Part shown: positions 1 to 9,981 of the stretch, one piece after another
How positions within the stretch are numbered: the stretch's first letter is position 1
Layout of the letters: the number at the start of each line of letters is the position of its first letter
From: Rhodotorula mucilaginosa
Taxonomy: Eukaryota > Basidiomycota > Microbotryomycetes > Sporidiobolales > Sporidiobolaceae
Reading direction: 5' to 3'
Assembly: GCA_034406715.1 (NCBI GenBank)
Contig: CP137869.1
Span: 992,001-1,056,000, forward strand
Length of the DNA: 64,000 nt
Notes under the pieces: model-generated
What the model saw: the letters and a program-made list of their open reading frames with translations, nothing else
What the model was told of the DNA's origin: nothing
Databases searched by the model: none
Position numbers and translations under genes: made by a program

Positions 1-686
1 GGTCGCCCAATGAGGGGGGATGGGTCCCCCGTTCGAGAGCGGGAGTGGGGACCCGACCGAGTTGGACGAGTTGTTGTTGCCGCCGCCACCTTGACCGCCA
101 CCGCCACCGCCACCTGGACCTTGGCCTTGACCTGGACCGCCACCTCCTCCTGCACCTGTCAGGTGATGATGCGGGGGCGGAGGAGGTGGACCTTGATGGC
201 TACCTGGCGGGGGGACGCCGTTCGAGAGGTGAGGGGAAGCGTGGTGTTGAGAGTGCGAGGCGAGGGAAGCGGCGTGGTGCGAGTGCGGTCCGTTGGGATA
301 CGCCGGCGAAGGAGGACCGCCGAACGAGAACTGTTTTCACTCACGCAAGTGTGCAACAAAATCGTTAGTGCTCTATCTAGACGACTGCCCGAGGAGAGCG
401 AGGGGGGATGACTTGCGTGGTGTTGGCCGTAGTGACCGTGAGGGGCCTGCTGCAGTTTGCTCAGGAGCGAGTACCTCTGCTGTTGAGCTGCATGACTCTG
501 CCCTGCGTTCGATACGCCCGGCCCACCGCCGACACCTGCACCTCCTCCTCCTGCACCGTTACTGGGGCCCGCTCCTCCTCCGCCGCCCGACTTGTTGGGG
601 TGGTTAGCACCGCCGGGAGAGTAGAGATGCGAGTTTGGCGGTGGACTGGCGGGTGCAGGGCTCGGACTCGGACTGAAGGAGTACAT
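1..686 (-). CDS. N-terminal part of a Gly/Pro/His-rich protein, possibly CCR4 deadenylase (runs off left edge)
   Basis: The gene starts at 686 (MYSFSPSPSP) and runs leftwards out of the window. The first exon is rich in Ser, Pro and Gly, then has a Gln/His stretch (QQQRYSLLSK). A second exon begins near 330 after an ACAG acceptor and continues in a consistent low-complexity frame of His, Pro and Gly, ending at the edge with NGGPIPPHWAT. The donor of this first intron is not clear: no good GT fits the phase, so the 331-411 border is unresolved. A short 'PHW' element after a low-complexity leader is what I remember of fungal CCR4 (the catalytic mRNA deadenylase) ahead of its leucine-rich repeats, but neither the repeats nor the nuclease domain is in view. 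The coding assignment is fairly safe; the name is a guess. Confidence 0.5.
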
Positions 687-987
687 GAGGCGAGGTCATC
701 GGCGGGAGGGAGAGGAGGAGGAGGAGGACGTGTTCTTGACTGGGGCAGCAGGGGGCCAAGAGCGGGAGAGAGGGGGGCGCTGGTTCGGTCTATGCAAGGC
801 CTCGTGTATACGCTCTGGCAGCCCGTCTGTGCTTGTTGCTGCTGCCGCGAGGCCGAGTCGTGAGCAGGTCGATTCGACGCGAGCGGGCGACGAGAAGCTG
901 GCGCAATCTCCCCCTGTCTTTTCCCACATACCCTTCTCTCGTAGTCTCGCATAGTCTATGTACCAGTCATGCTATGATGCCAAGGGA
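687..987. other. Intergenic: promoter side of the left-edge gene, 3' side of ATP10
   Basis: About 300 bases between the start of the left-edge gene and the stop of ATP10, both on the minus strand. It is rich in GAG/GGA repeats on the plus strand. I see no further gene. Confidence 0.5.
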
Positions 988-2292
988 CTACACCACCGTC
1001 GATGCAGGGCTCGAACCGCCGTCGAGCCGTTCGACCAAGACGTGCGCGCATCTCCTCAGCGCCTCTTCCTCGTCCACCGTCGCCCAACTGCACCCGGCCC
1101 ACCGGATCTTGCGGTTCGCATCGACGAGGAACACGTACCCGACATGCTTGTTCTCCATCCCGAGCGGTCCGCGCAGGTACTCGAGCGACTGGTGAGACAA
1201 GAGGTACGTCGCCTGTTGCGACGCCGGGACCGTCTTGCGCAGCGACGAGAGAAACATCGACACCAGGAACGACTTGAGCGGGTTCTCTTGCAGGTTGATC
1301 TGCGGAGGGGGGGGGGGGTCGTGCGTTACTTGGTCAGCAGCCGAGGGCGCTCCTCCCCTGCCGCTCGTTCTGCAAACGAAACTCACATAGACGTATTGGA
1401 ATCGGCTGTCGCCGTCGAGGTCGGCCAGGGTCGGCCGCACAAAGCTATTGATGTGTTCCTGCAAAGAGCCATTACTGTATCTGTCAGAACACTCAGCGCA
1501 GGGGAGAGAGAGAGAGCGCGCGGACCGACCTCGGAACTGCGGAAGCTGCTAAACACGACGAGGCTGATCTTGTTCTCAAACAGGTCGGTCGTGTGCACTT
1601 TTTCCTTGGTCGCGAGCGAGGTGCCTTCGATGTCGGGAAAGTACAGCGAGAGCTGCGCGCGCCCCGGTCCCGGTCAGCTCCCCGAGGAGGTAGATGCGCA
1701 CATCGGCTTGGAATAGGGGGCGAATTAGAAACGTACGTCTTCGCGGATCAGGGTTTTCGGAGCGAGGTATGCTTTGCCACCTTCGTGCCGCAATGCATTA
1801 TAGTCGTGAAAGTAGCCCTTACTGGCCTCCTTGACCCTGTAGGGGGGGGTGAACGGCATGCGGGTGAGAATCGGGTTTCTTCCGACAAGCACAAACTGAG
1901 GGCCGCTCAACTCGGACTCACAGGTGCCTCCTCTCTTCTATGCGCTTCTCGCGGTTGAGCAGATCCGCCCTCCATTCCTCTCTGGACTGTTTCCCCTTGC
2001 GCGGCGGGTCGCGGACGCCGAGCGCGCGACTGAGCGGTTTCGGCGGCGTGGTGCCCTTCTCTTCGAGTGCCTTGTCGGCGGCTTCCTGCGCTGTAATGTG
2101 CGGCTGCTGTGTTGTTCTCGTGCTGGACGGTCCGGATGATGATGGCGGCGGCGTTGGAGGAGGCGGAGTCGCGGCAGCAAAGTGCGAGGCGGAGGAAGCG
2201 AATCCGCGACCGGATGCAACGAGGGCAGTCGCCGGAGCAGAGCAGCTTTGGGGCAGTGATCTAGCAGCCTTGGCTGCGACTGATCTCAGCAT
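988..2292 (-). CDS. ATP10: Mitochondrial F1Fo ATP synthase assembly factor Atp10
   Basis: Atp10 is an inner-membrane chaperone that helps mitochondrially encoded subunit 6 (Atp6) join the Atp9 ring. Exon 1 starts at 2292 with a typical presequence (MLRSVAAKAARSLPQS), then a Pro/Ser/Thr linker and the charged stretch REEWRADLLNREKRIEER. A GTGAGT donor at RRHL and a CTACAG acceptor join it to VKEASKGYFHDYN, the family's 'rgYF.D' block. A second intron (GTACGT to GCGCAG) leads to LSLYFPDIEG, the conserved LYFPd motif. Later exons carry FENKISLVVFSS, EHINSFVRPTLAD, NPLKSFLVSMF and a C-terminal thioredoxin-like GYVFLVDANRKIRWAGC. The stretch beginning SGPQFVLVGR is intron, not protein. The gene is divergent to ADE2 with only 115 bp between the two start codons. 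Confidence 0.88.
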
Positions 2293-2407
2293 GGCTTTGC
2301 GTGTGTGTATGGTCAGAGGTTGAACTCTGGCGCTGAACGAGGAACCGTCTCATCGCCTCGCACTCGCTCTCTCGCCGCTCAGTGCGAGCACAGCGATCAA
2401 GTCAGAC

Positions 2408-4655
2408 ATGCTGCACGATCAAGTCATCGGAGTACTCGGTGAGGTCCCCGTCCGACCACCTCTTCTCTCCGCCGCGCCCGCGACGATGGACCGCCTTCCC
2501 CGAGTCAACCTTTTTTTCGGGGGCAGACACATGTGAACGGATACGCACGCGGTTCCATAGCGGGACTACAGAGATCCAATCACAGCAGGACCCTTCTTCC
2601 GGCCGCAACTCGGTGGCAAACGCATGCTGACGGATCTCCACGGCGTATACAGGCGGAGGTCAGCTCGGTCGGATGCTCCTCCAGGCCGCGTCGCCTATGG
2701 CCATCCCCGTCGTCGTCCTCGACCCCGACGTCAACGCCCCCGCCAAGCAAGCCTCGCAACCCCAAGTCCTCCCCGCGTTCGCCTCGTCCTCGAAAGGCCC
2801 CCTGCAGCACCTCGACGGCGCTTTCACCGAGGCCGAAAAGATCCGCCAACTCGCAGACCAGGTCGACGTCCTCACGGTCGAGATCGAGCATGTCAACGTC
2901 GCCGCGTTGCGGCAAGTCGCGCAAGAGTGCGCGACCAAGGGCGGTCGGTCCGGGACCGGGATCAAGGTGTTCCCTTCGCCCGACATTATCGGCATCATCC
3001 AGGACAAGTACCTCCAGAAAGCCCACCTCGCGCAGCGCGGCGTTCCCGTCGCTCCCTTCCGACCCATCACGGCCGCCGAGGCAGCCGAGACCAGCGCAGG
3101 AGCCGACGATGCCGACCCGCTCGCCGCCCTCGTCCCGTCCGTCCTTGCCGCCGGCGCCGAGTTTGGCTACCCGCTCATGCTCAAATCGAGACACCTCGCC
3201 TACGACGGCCGCGGCAACTATGTCCTCCGCTCGTCCGAACCTCCCGCCGTCCGCGCCGCCCTCGAAGCCCTCATCCCGACCGGTTCCCTCTCCGCTCCAG
3301 GCGCAAAACCGCTCGGAGACCGCCTCTATGCCGAAAAGTTTGCTCCGTTTGTCAAAGAAGTGGCAGTCATGGTCGTCCGAGGCGCCTCGGGCGAGACGAG
3401 GACGTACCCGGCCGTCGAGACGATCCACCGCGACTCGGTGTGCCACATCGTGTACGCTCCCTTGCGGCCGCCCGTCTCGCCCAAGAACGGTATCGGGCGG
3501 CAACAGCGCGGACTGAACGCCGTCGCGTCCAAATCGGACAATGTCCGGGCGCAGGAGGACGCACAGCGCGCGATCGACGCACTCGGAGAGGGCGCCGTTG
3601 GCGTCTTTGGCGTCGAGATGTTCTTGATGGAAGATGGTGAGTCCACTTTGGCTGCGTTCTGATTTTGTTTTCCGGAGGCGAACTGACCCTCGTGGCCTTG
3701 TACAGGGTCCCTGCTGCTGAACGAGATCGCCCCGCGACCGCACAACTCGGGTCACTACACCATCGAAGCGTGCAACGTCTCGCAGTACACCACCCACCTC
3801 TACGCGATCCTCTCCCTCCCGCTCCCTCCGATCCGCCTCATCCCCGCCGCCACCGCCATGCTCAACCTCCTCGGCGCGTCGTCCGACGCCGACGCCGACT
3901 TTTTGCAACCGACGGGAGTCGTCGCCAAGGCGATCGAGATCGGCGCCGCCGTACACTTGTACGGGAAAGCGGGGTGCCGCAAAGGTCGCAAGATGGGGCA
4001 CATCACCGTCATGGGGTCGTCGGACCACGCCGTCCGGAGTCAGATTGCCCAACTCGCGGCGCTCCTCCCCGGCGCGTACGCCGAACCGGACCGAGACGCC
4101 GACCTCGCGACGACCTCGCCCCTCCAACCCTTCTCGAGTCGACACCCGCTCGTCTCGATCGTGATGGGCTCCGACTCGGACTTGCCCGTGATGAAACCCG
4201 CCGCGCAGATCTTGACAAAGTTTGGCGTCCCGTTCGAACTCTCGATCGTGTCGGCGCACCGGACCGCCATGCGCATGGAAGAGTTTGCTCACGGAGCCGA
4301 GCAACGCGGAGTTCGCGTCGTCATCGCCGGCGCGGGCGGCGCCGCTCATTTGCCCGGCATGGTCGCGAGCGCGACGACCCTGCCGGTCGTCGGCGTTCCC
4401 GTCAAGGCGAGCGTTCTCGACGGCGTCGATTCGTTGTACTCGATCGTGCAGATGCCGCGCGGGATCCCGTGTGCCACGGTCGGGATCAACAACTCGACCA
4501 ATGCCGCCCTCCTCGCGATCCGGATCCTCTCGACTTACCAGCCGCAGCTGCAGACGGCACTTTCCGAGTACGCACACAACCTCGAGGACGAGGTGCTCGC
4601 CAAAGTTGGCAAGCTCGAAGAGATCGGCTGGGACGCATACGAGTACAAGAAATAA
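2408..4655 (+). CDS. ADE2: Phosphoribosylaminoimidazole carboxylase (AIR carboxylase), PurK-PurE fusion
   Basis: Ade2 converts AIR to CAIR in purine synthesis in the cytosol; loss in yeasts gives red or altered-colour, adenine-requiring cells. Exon 1 is only 31 nt (MLHDQVIGVLG, from 2408). Its GTGAGG donor at 2439 and acceptor at 2651-2652 rebuild the nucleotide-binding motif GVLGGGQLGRMLLQAA. The N-terminal half is an ATP-grasp (PurK-type) domain: VVLDPD, EIEHVN, YPLMLKSR, VKEVAVMVVR. A second intron (3637-3705) splits FLMEDG from SLLLNEIAPRPHNSGHYT. The C-terminal half is PurE-like: IVMGSDSDLPVM, IVSAHRTAMRM, VVIAGAGGAAHLPGM, GINNSTNAALLAIRIL. The spliced length is 654 aa, somewhat longer than the roughly 570 aa of S. 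cerevisiae Ade2. All expected domain motifs are present, so it should be functional. Confidence 0.97.
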
Positions 4656-4861
4656 GGGGTTGGAGCCGGGTCCAAAAACTTTTCAACCATAGAGCGTAAT
4701 TGTGTATCGTGCATCATCGAAATGTCGTTCAACCAAAAACGATGGATGCTCTGCTTTGCGAGGGTGATATGCGAGATACTGCACAACTACACAAGGTGAT
4801 ACATCAAATGATGCCGACTGACCGAGCAGCGCAAGCAAGCAACAACAGTTTTCAGAACACT

Positions 4862-7800
4862 TCAGCCCTCCCACTCGCCCTCGTCGTATGCTTGCCTAGC
4901 CCGCTGCGACGAGCCGCGACGATTACCACCACCAATACTCTCCTTCTGCCGCCGCTTCGCCGCGGGTGCGTGCGCGTCGACGTCCTGCTGCTGCTGCTGT
5001 GGCGGGGGAGTCGGCTCAGGCGAAGGGGTCTCTTCCGGCGTCGGAGAGCGAGGTCGTGCTTGTGGTTGACGCGGCGTCGCGCGCTTCCTGCCCTTGTATC
5101 GCGGCATGTTGAGCGGCTTGCGCTTCTTGGCCCGTTTCCGGGCTTTGGCGGGCGTCTTGACCTCGACGGGCTCGGCCTCCTCCCCGGCTTCGACGGGTTC
5201 CACCTCGTCCTCCTCGATGGCGTGAATAACGTCTCCGACTCCAGGTGAGGAGGTTGTCGGTCTTGGATGGCGGTCGCGCACGTTGCCATCGCGAGCGGCG
5301 ACGGTGCGCTCGGCAGGTCGGGACGACGCCCGCGGAGCCTGCGCCTTGCTCGGTTCGGAATGACCCGCAATCCCCGAAGCGCGACGATGAGATAATCTCG
5401 CATCTTGAGTATCGTCAACGTCGTCGTCCTCGTCGTCGTCGTCGAGCGCAGGGCTGACGAGGTCGGAGTGTCGCCTCTTTCGGGATTCGTGGCGCACGGA
5501 TTGACCAGTGGACGGTGCCGTCCGCGCGGCTGATCTGTTGAGACTATCGCTGTCATCGCGACTTGCGGCGAGAGGCAAAGGCGAGCTGATCTCGCCGTGC
5601 GGGGGAGGCGGGATGCGAGGCACGCCATTGCGCCGCTGGATCGGCTGTCCCTTCCCCGCCAAGGAAGGTCGGCGGCGCGGCTCCGTCGACGATGTCGCTC
5701 GCGGCCTCTTCGGTACGGGCCTCACGCCGACGTCCGCACCTTCAGAGAGCCTTCTCTTCGCGGGAGGAGGAGTTGGCCGCGCGACTTGCGCCTCGAGCTC
5801 TGCTGGTCTTTGCGGAGCTCGAGCAGCTGGCAGCAACTCCCGTGCCACCGCGCGATCCGAATCCTGACTCTCTTCCTCCGACAGCTGACTCTGGCGTTCG
5901 GGAAGTGGGCGAGAGCGCTTCGCTGTCTGCTTGGGCATCCCGTTCGAGACGCGCTTCTTCCTGGGGCGTGCCGGCGCCGCGAGTGGGTCATCGCTGTCGG
6001 ATTCGTAATCGTTCGACGCCCGACGCCCTGCGTTGACTCGCTCAAGGGATGGGGAGCGGGCAACGGGAAGAGGTGCAGACGCCGCAGCGGGCGAATGCGA
6101 GGCGCGCACGACCGGTTCGACAGGCTTGGCGGGCGCAACTTTGTGCAACTCGTTCGGAGCTAGAGGCCGAGTCCGGTTCGCCGCGGGCTCATCCAACGTC
6201 ACCTTTGACGTACTGGCGACGGGGGCGCGTGGTGGGCTCTCGGGGCGCTTCTCGGAGCGCTTCTCGAGTTGCGAGCGTTTCTTGGGCGACCGTGGCGATT
6301 TGAGCGGGAAGATCTCGAGGATAAAGTCGTCGACCGGTGGTCGGCGTCTCTTTGTCGGGGACGAGCTAGCTGAGGGCGTCACTCCGTTCGAAGCGGGCGG
6401 AGTGGTCGTAGGCGGCACTGCCCGGCCCTGCGATTCGGTAGTACGGGCCGATTGGGGTCGACGAGGTGTGGTCCGCTTGGATCCCGATTTTCGTACCGGC
6501 TGACGCGGGGTCGTCTCATTGGTGACGGACACTGCAGGCGAGCTTCGAAGGGCTGCAAGAGCTTCCAGAACGCCTCGGTCCGTGATGTCATCGAGGTCGC
6601 CTTGCAAGACCGGGTCGTTTGGATAGACCTTCTCGACGGCAGCGGGATCGAACGTTTCTTCGACGGAAATCTCGCCCTGAAACGGAGATTCGGGGGTCAG
6701 AGTAAGCCTAGAAGCAGTAGGATGTGCTTTACTCACCTGGTAGACGAAGGGTCCGCCGAAGCTAGATTCGAAAGCGGCAGCTGCGAGGTGAGCCTGCTCG
6801 TCCCTACCGGCCTCCTCTTGTTTCACCTCGCTGGAGATGTCGTGGGACGACGCCTCGGTCGCCTCCGCAAAATACATGCTCTTGTCCTCGAGAGGAGCAT
6901 AATAAGTGTCGTCATCGTCGACCTGCTGTTGGACGGTGAGCCCGGCATGCGTGGAGGCACGCTCCTCCGTGGCCGTCGAGCCGTTCGTTTCCACGGCGAT
7001 GGGTTCAAGAAGAGGCGCAATCTTGTCGGCCTCCTGCAGAACGGGCTCTGCGGACTTCGGACGGGCGAGGTCGGCAGCAGGATCTGTCGAGGCCGCACCG
7101 TCGATCTCGGGATCAGCCTCTCGGCCTGGCGAAACCTCCTGGCTTCCGGACGGACCCGCCGTCGGAAGCTCTTCACCCGCCAGCGTGACCTGCGAGACTG
7201 TGGCGGGCGGAATAGGCTTGATGCGCGGCGCAGAGGTAGCCTCCGGAAGCGGCGACGCTGGTCGCTGCGAGCCCGAGCCGGCTCGAGAAGCCTCTGCGGC
7301 TTGCACTGGAGGAGAAACGGGAGCTGGGGCCGCCTCTTCTGCTTGTAGGGGAGGAGGAGCCCCTGCCTCAGCAACGGCTTGATCCGCAGCACGTTGAGCT
7401 GTCTGCTCGAGCGGCTGAGCCGGAAACGAAGGAGGAGGGCGACTAGCTTCAAGAACGTGCTCAGGGCTGCTCTTCTCGGCGACGTGTTCGATGGGCAGCG
7501 CTTCTGCTGTTCCTGTTTCTGCCTGCGCGACGACTTCGACAGCTGGAACTGTCTCCGGCTTCTGCACTGCGGCCGCAGGCGGGCGTGCAGACCGATCCGC
7601 AAAGTCGTCTTCGTCGACGACGCTGCTTGCTAGGTCGCGTTCGAGGAATGCGCTGATCTCGTGGGCGGTAGCGTCCGCCGAGTCGTTGGCTTCGTGATCC
7701 GACTCGTCGCTGTACAGGGACGAGAAGCCCTGGGATGAACGGACCGGCATCGGGTCCAGCGAAGAGTGGCGGTCGGACGAGGGCGGTTCGACCCTTGAGA

Positions 7801-9597
7801 GGGAGACAGGGCGAGGCTTGAGGATGGCTGGTTCAGCCGCATGGACCACACGTCAGCGACAAACGTCTCGTGTACTTTCCGGTACCTTGTATGCTTACCC
7901 GCAGCGGATTCCGTGGCGGCATCGGTGGGCATGACCTTCTCAATCTCGGGAGCCTCCTCTCGGTCGACAAGAGCAGCTTTCTCGCCTTCGGACGAGGATT
8001 CGGCGGCCGCCTTCATATCGACATCCTCCGCATCAGTCACTTCCGGGGCTGTTCGAGTTTCCCCTCTGGGCGTCAGCTGCGCGTGTTGTGCAGAAGATTA
8101 CGTCGCGGAGGAGGGACTGACCTGGGCCCTGTTCGACAGCCTCATCACCTTTCGCCGCTGACACCGGCGCATCCGCGACATTCTCCTCGGCAGCCAAGTC
8201 TCCCTCCTTGTCGTCCAGCTCCATCGGCGCCGCGTCGGCGGCGATCTCTGCCGGAGGCGCTTGCACCGCCGGCGCAGGGGCAGCGACCGACACATCGGGC
8301 GCAGCCTGCTCCGTCGCCCGCTTCGACATTTGCTCCGACAGCGAGAGAAGCGAGGCCATGCTCGCTTGAAAGCGTGAGATCGGCTCGGAAAGGCGCCGCG
8401 GGCGAGTCGGGGCAACGATTGCTTCTGTTTCGACAGGTCCTGTGCGCTGCGATGGGACGCGCTGCGCTGTGGACGCGGGAGCGGATGTTGGAGTACCGGC
8501 GGTCGGTTCGGACTTGGAACCCAGGAAGAATCGCAAGACGGTTACGGCCAGCGCTTGCTTGACAGATTTTGGCCGGCAGTCGATTTGAACGAGGGCAGGC
8601 GCTGTTGCTGGCCCGACGTCCGCGGGGGCTCCCTCTCCAATTTTACTTCCGGGCTCCTGCTCCTTCGTCGTCGCGAGTGGTTGTGACACCTCCTTGATGT
8701 CGACCTCTCTGTTGCCAACTTCGGTCATTGACGACTCGGCATCCTCAGCTCGGCTGGCTTTGTCGGGCTGCGCTGCACTCTCGGCAGCATCCGTCTCCAT
8801 TGATACGGTATCTGCCCCCTCGACGAGCTGCCGCGTGCTGCTGTCTGCAGCGTTTCTCGACGCCTCCTTCGGTACCTCGACGGGTTGCTTTCGAGCAGGT
8901 GACCAGCCCGCATCGCGATCCGGCAACGTCCTCGGTTCCGGTGCTTTGTCCGCCACCCGCTGCGCCGAGAGCGGTCGCCGTAGCTGACGAGCTCGTCGCA
9001 GGCCTTCCGCCAGTTCGTGCATTGACCCGGGAGCACCGGCTGGGCGCTGGTAATCCGATCCGAGGTCGAGGAGACTCGGCGTCAGGGAGGTCCGAGGTCT
9101 TCGAGAAGGAGTGGGCGCCTGTACTGGAGTCGGTTCGGGGACGGTAGAGCGTGGAGGAGGCGGGAACGCGGCGCGCAAGTTGACCTTGTGGGGCTTTTGT
9201 TCGCGTGCGGCACGCAGCAAGAACTCGTAGTGCGGCGAGATTCCCGTCTTGAACGTATTGATGACCACCTCGTCGACGCCTGCAATGCAATCTGCGGTCA
9301 GTCACGAGGGAGAGCCCCTCAGCGACCTGTCCGCGGAAACTCACCAGCAGCGACTGCCCTCTCACGCGCCAACACGCCGACCAGCTTGACCGTACGCGCC
9401 TCGTCCGCGGTCTCCGTACGGAAGGCGTCGGTCCCGAGGCGTTTCACGAGCTGCAACGCGCTCGGCCGGTCGTCGACCACGCCCGGAGTCGCCTCGACGC
9501 GACCGTACAAGACGATGGCAAGCTCCCGGTCGCCCGCCAGCGTGCTCGGCGCGACGGCGGCGAACCAGTCATGCAGCAGCAGAGGCGGTTCGCCCAT
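4862..9597 (-). CDS. Large disordered protein with candidate N-terminal SANTA domain (KNL2/Mis18BP1-like)
   Basis: Five exons (9597-9345, 9279-8122, 8048-7899, 7827-6737, 6676-4862) give about 1488 aa. All borders keep frame and use GTGAGT/GTCAGT/GTAAGC donors. Residues about 8-110 form the only folded-looking part: LLHDWFAAV, then RELAIVLYGRV, RPSALQLVKRLG, VKLVGVLARERAV and, across intron 1, VDEVVINTFKTGISPHYEFL. This order (W near the start, a strand ending GRV, a central R with hydrophobics, V.L.G, and F..GI.P.YEFL) follows the SANTA pattern known from Mis18BP1/KNL2, which load CENP-A at centromeres. The remainder is Pro/Ala/Ser/Glu-rich and disordered, with basic patches (KARKRAKKRKPL, GRKRATPRQ) suggesting nuclear, DNA-binding segments. 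I see no Myb/SANT domain and no clear CENPC motif. Gene structure is solid; the domain call is inference. Confidence 0.72.
6677..6736 (-). other. 60-nt in-frame intron without stop (exitron-like)
   Basis: Within the SANTA-candidate gene, a GTGAGTAAAG donor after FVYQ and a TTTCAG acceptor before GEISVEE bound exactly 60 nt. There is a CTCTGAC branch-like motif inside. The segment is phase 0, a multiple of three and has no stop, so both the spliced and the retained form would code. Confidence 0.6.
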
Positions 9598-9981
9598 AGG
9601 GCTCGAGTATCAAGTCGAGCTAGCCTGTCCTCGGACGGGGTTTGTTTCAAAGGAAAAGAAGCCCTTCCGCGCAAGGTCGCAGCCGACGAGCGCGATTTTG
9701 ACAGCGTCGAAAGTGTACTGAACAGCTTTCGGGCAGGTGCAGACGCGATATCACATCGGCATATCGCGTTGGGAAAGGCGTCTCGAAAATTTTGTGGTAC
9801 TCCGGCGGCGGAAAGGCTCGAAACCTTGAACGATGTTTGCGCATTTGGAGACATTCGACTCGGGTTGCAAAGACGATACTTGTGATAACAACAGAGAGAT
9901 ACTGAGAGTCAAGAAATGCGAGAAGCGCACCATGCATGGAGGAGAGAAAAGATCGAGGCGGGGACAGAGAGATGAGTGGCG
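9598..9981. other. Intergenic: promoter of SANTA-candidate gene / 3' region of EXO1
   Basis: About 380 bases between two minus-strand genes. Short ORFs here match nothing I know. No ACGCGT box is present. Confidence 0.5.

Noticed and set aside
1725-1910. Open frame with SGPQFVLVGRNP next to ATP10
   Set aside because: Its first part lies inside an ATP10 intron; the real exon begins at VKEASKGYF after a CTACAG acceptor.
2580-4577. 665-codon open frame on the minus strand opposite ADE2
   Set aside because: It is the antisense shadow of the ADE2 exons, crosses the ADE2 introns without logic, and is Asp/Arg/Gly-rich as expected for antisense of GC-rich coding DNA.
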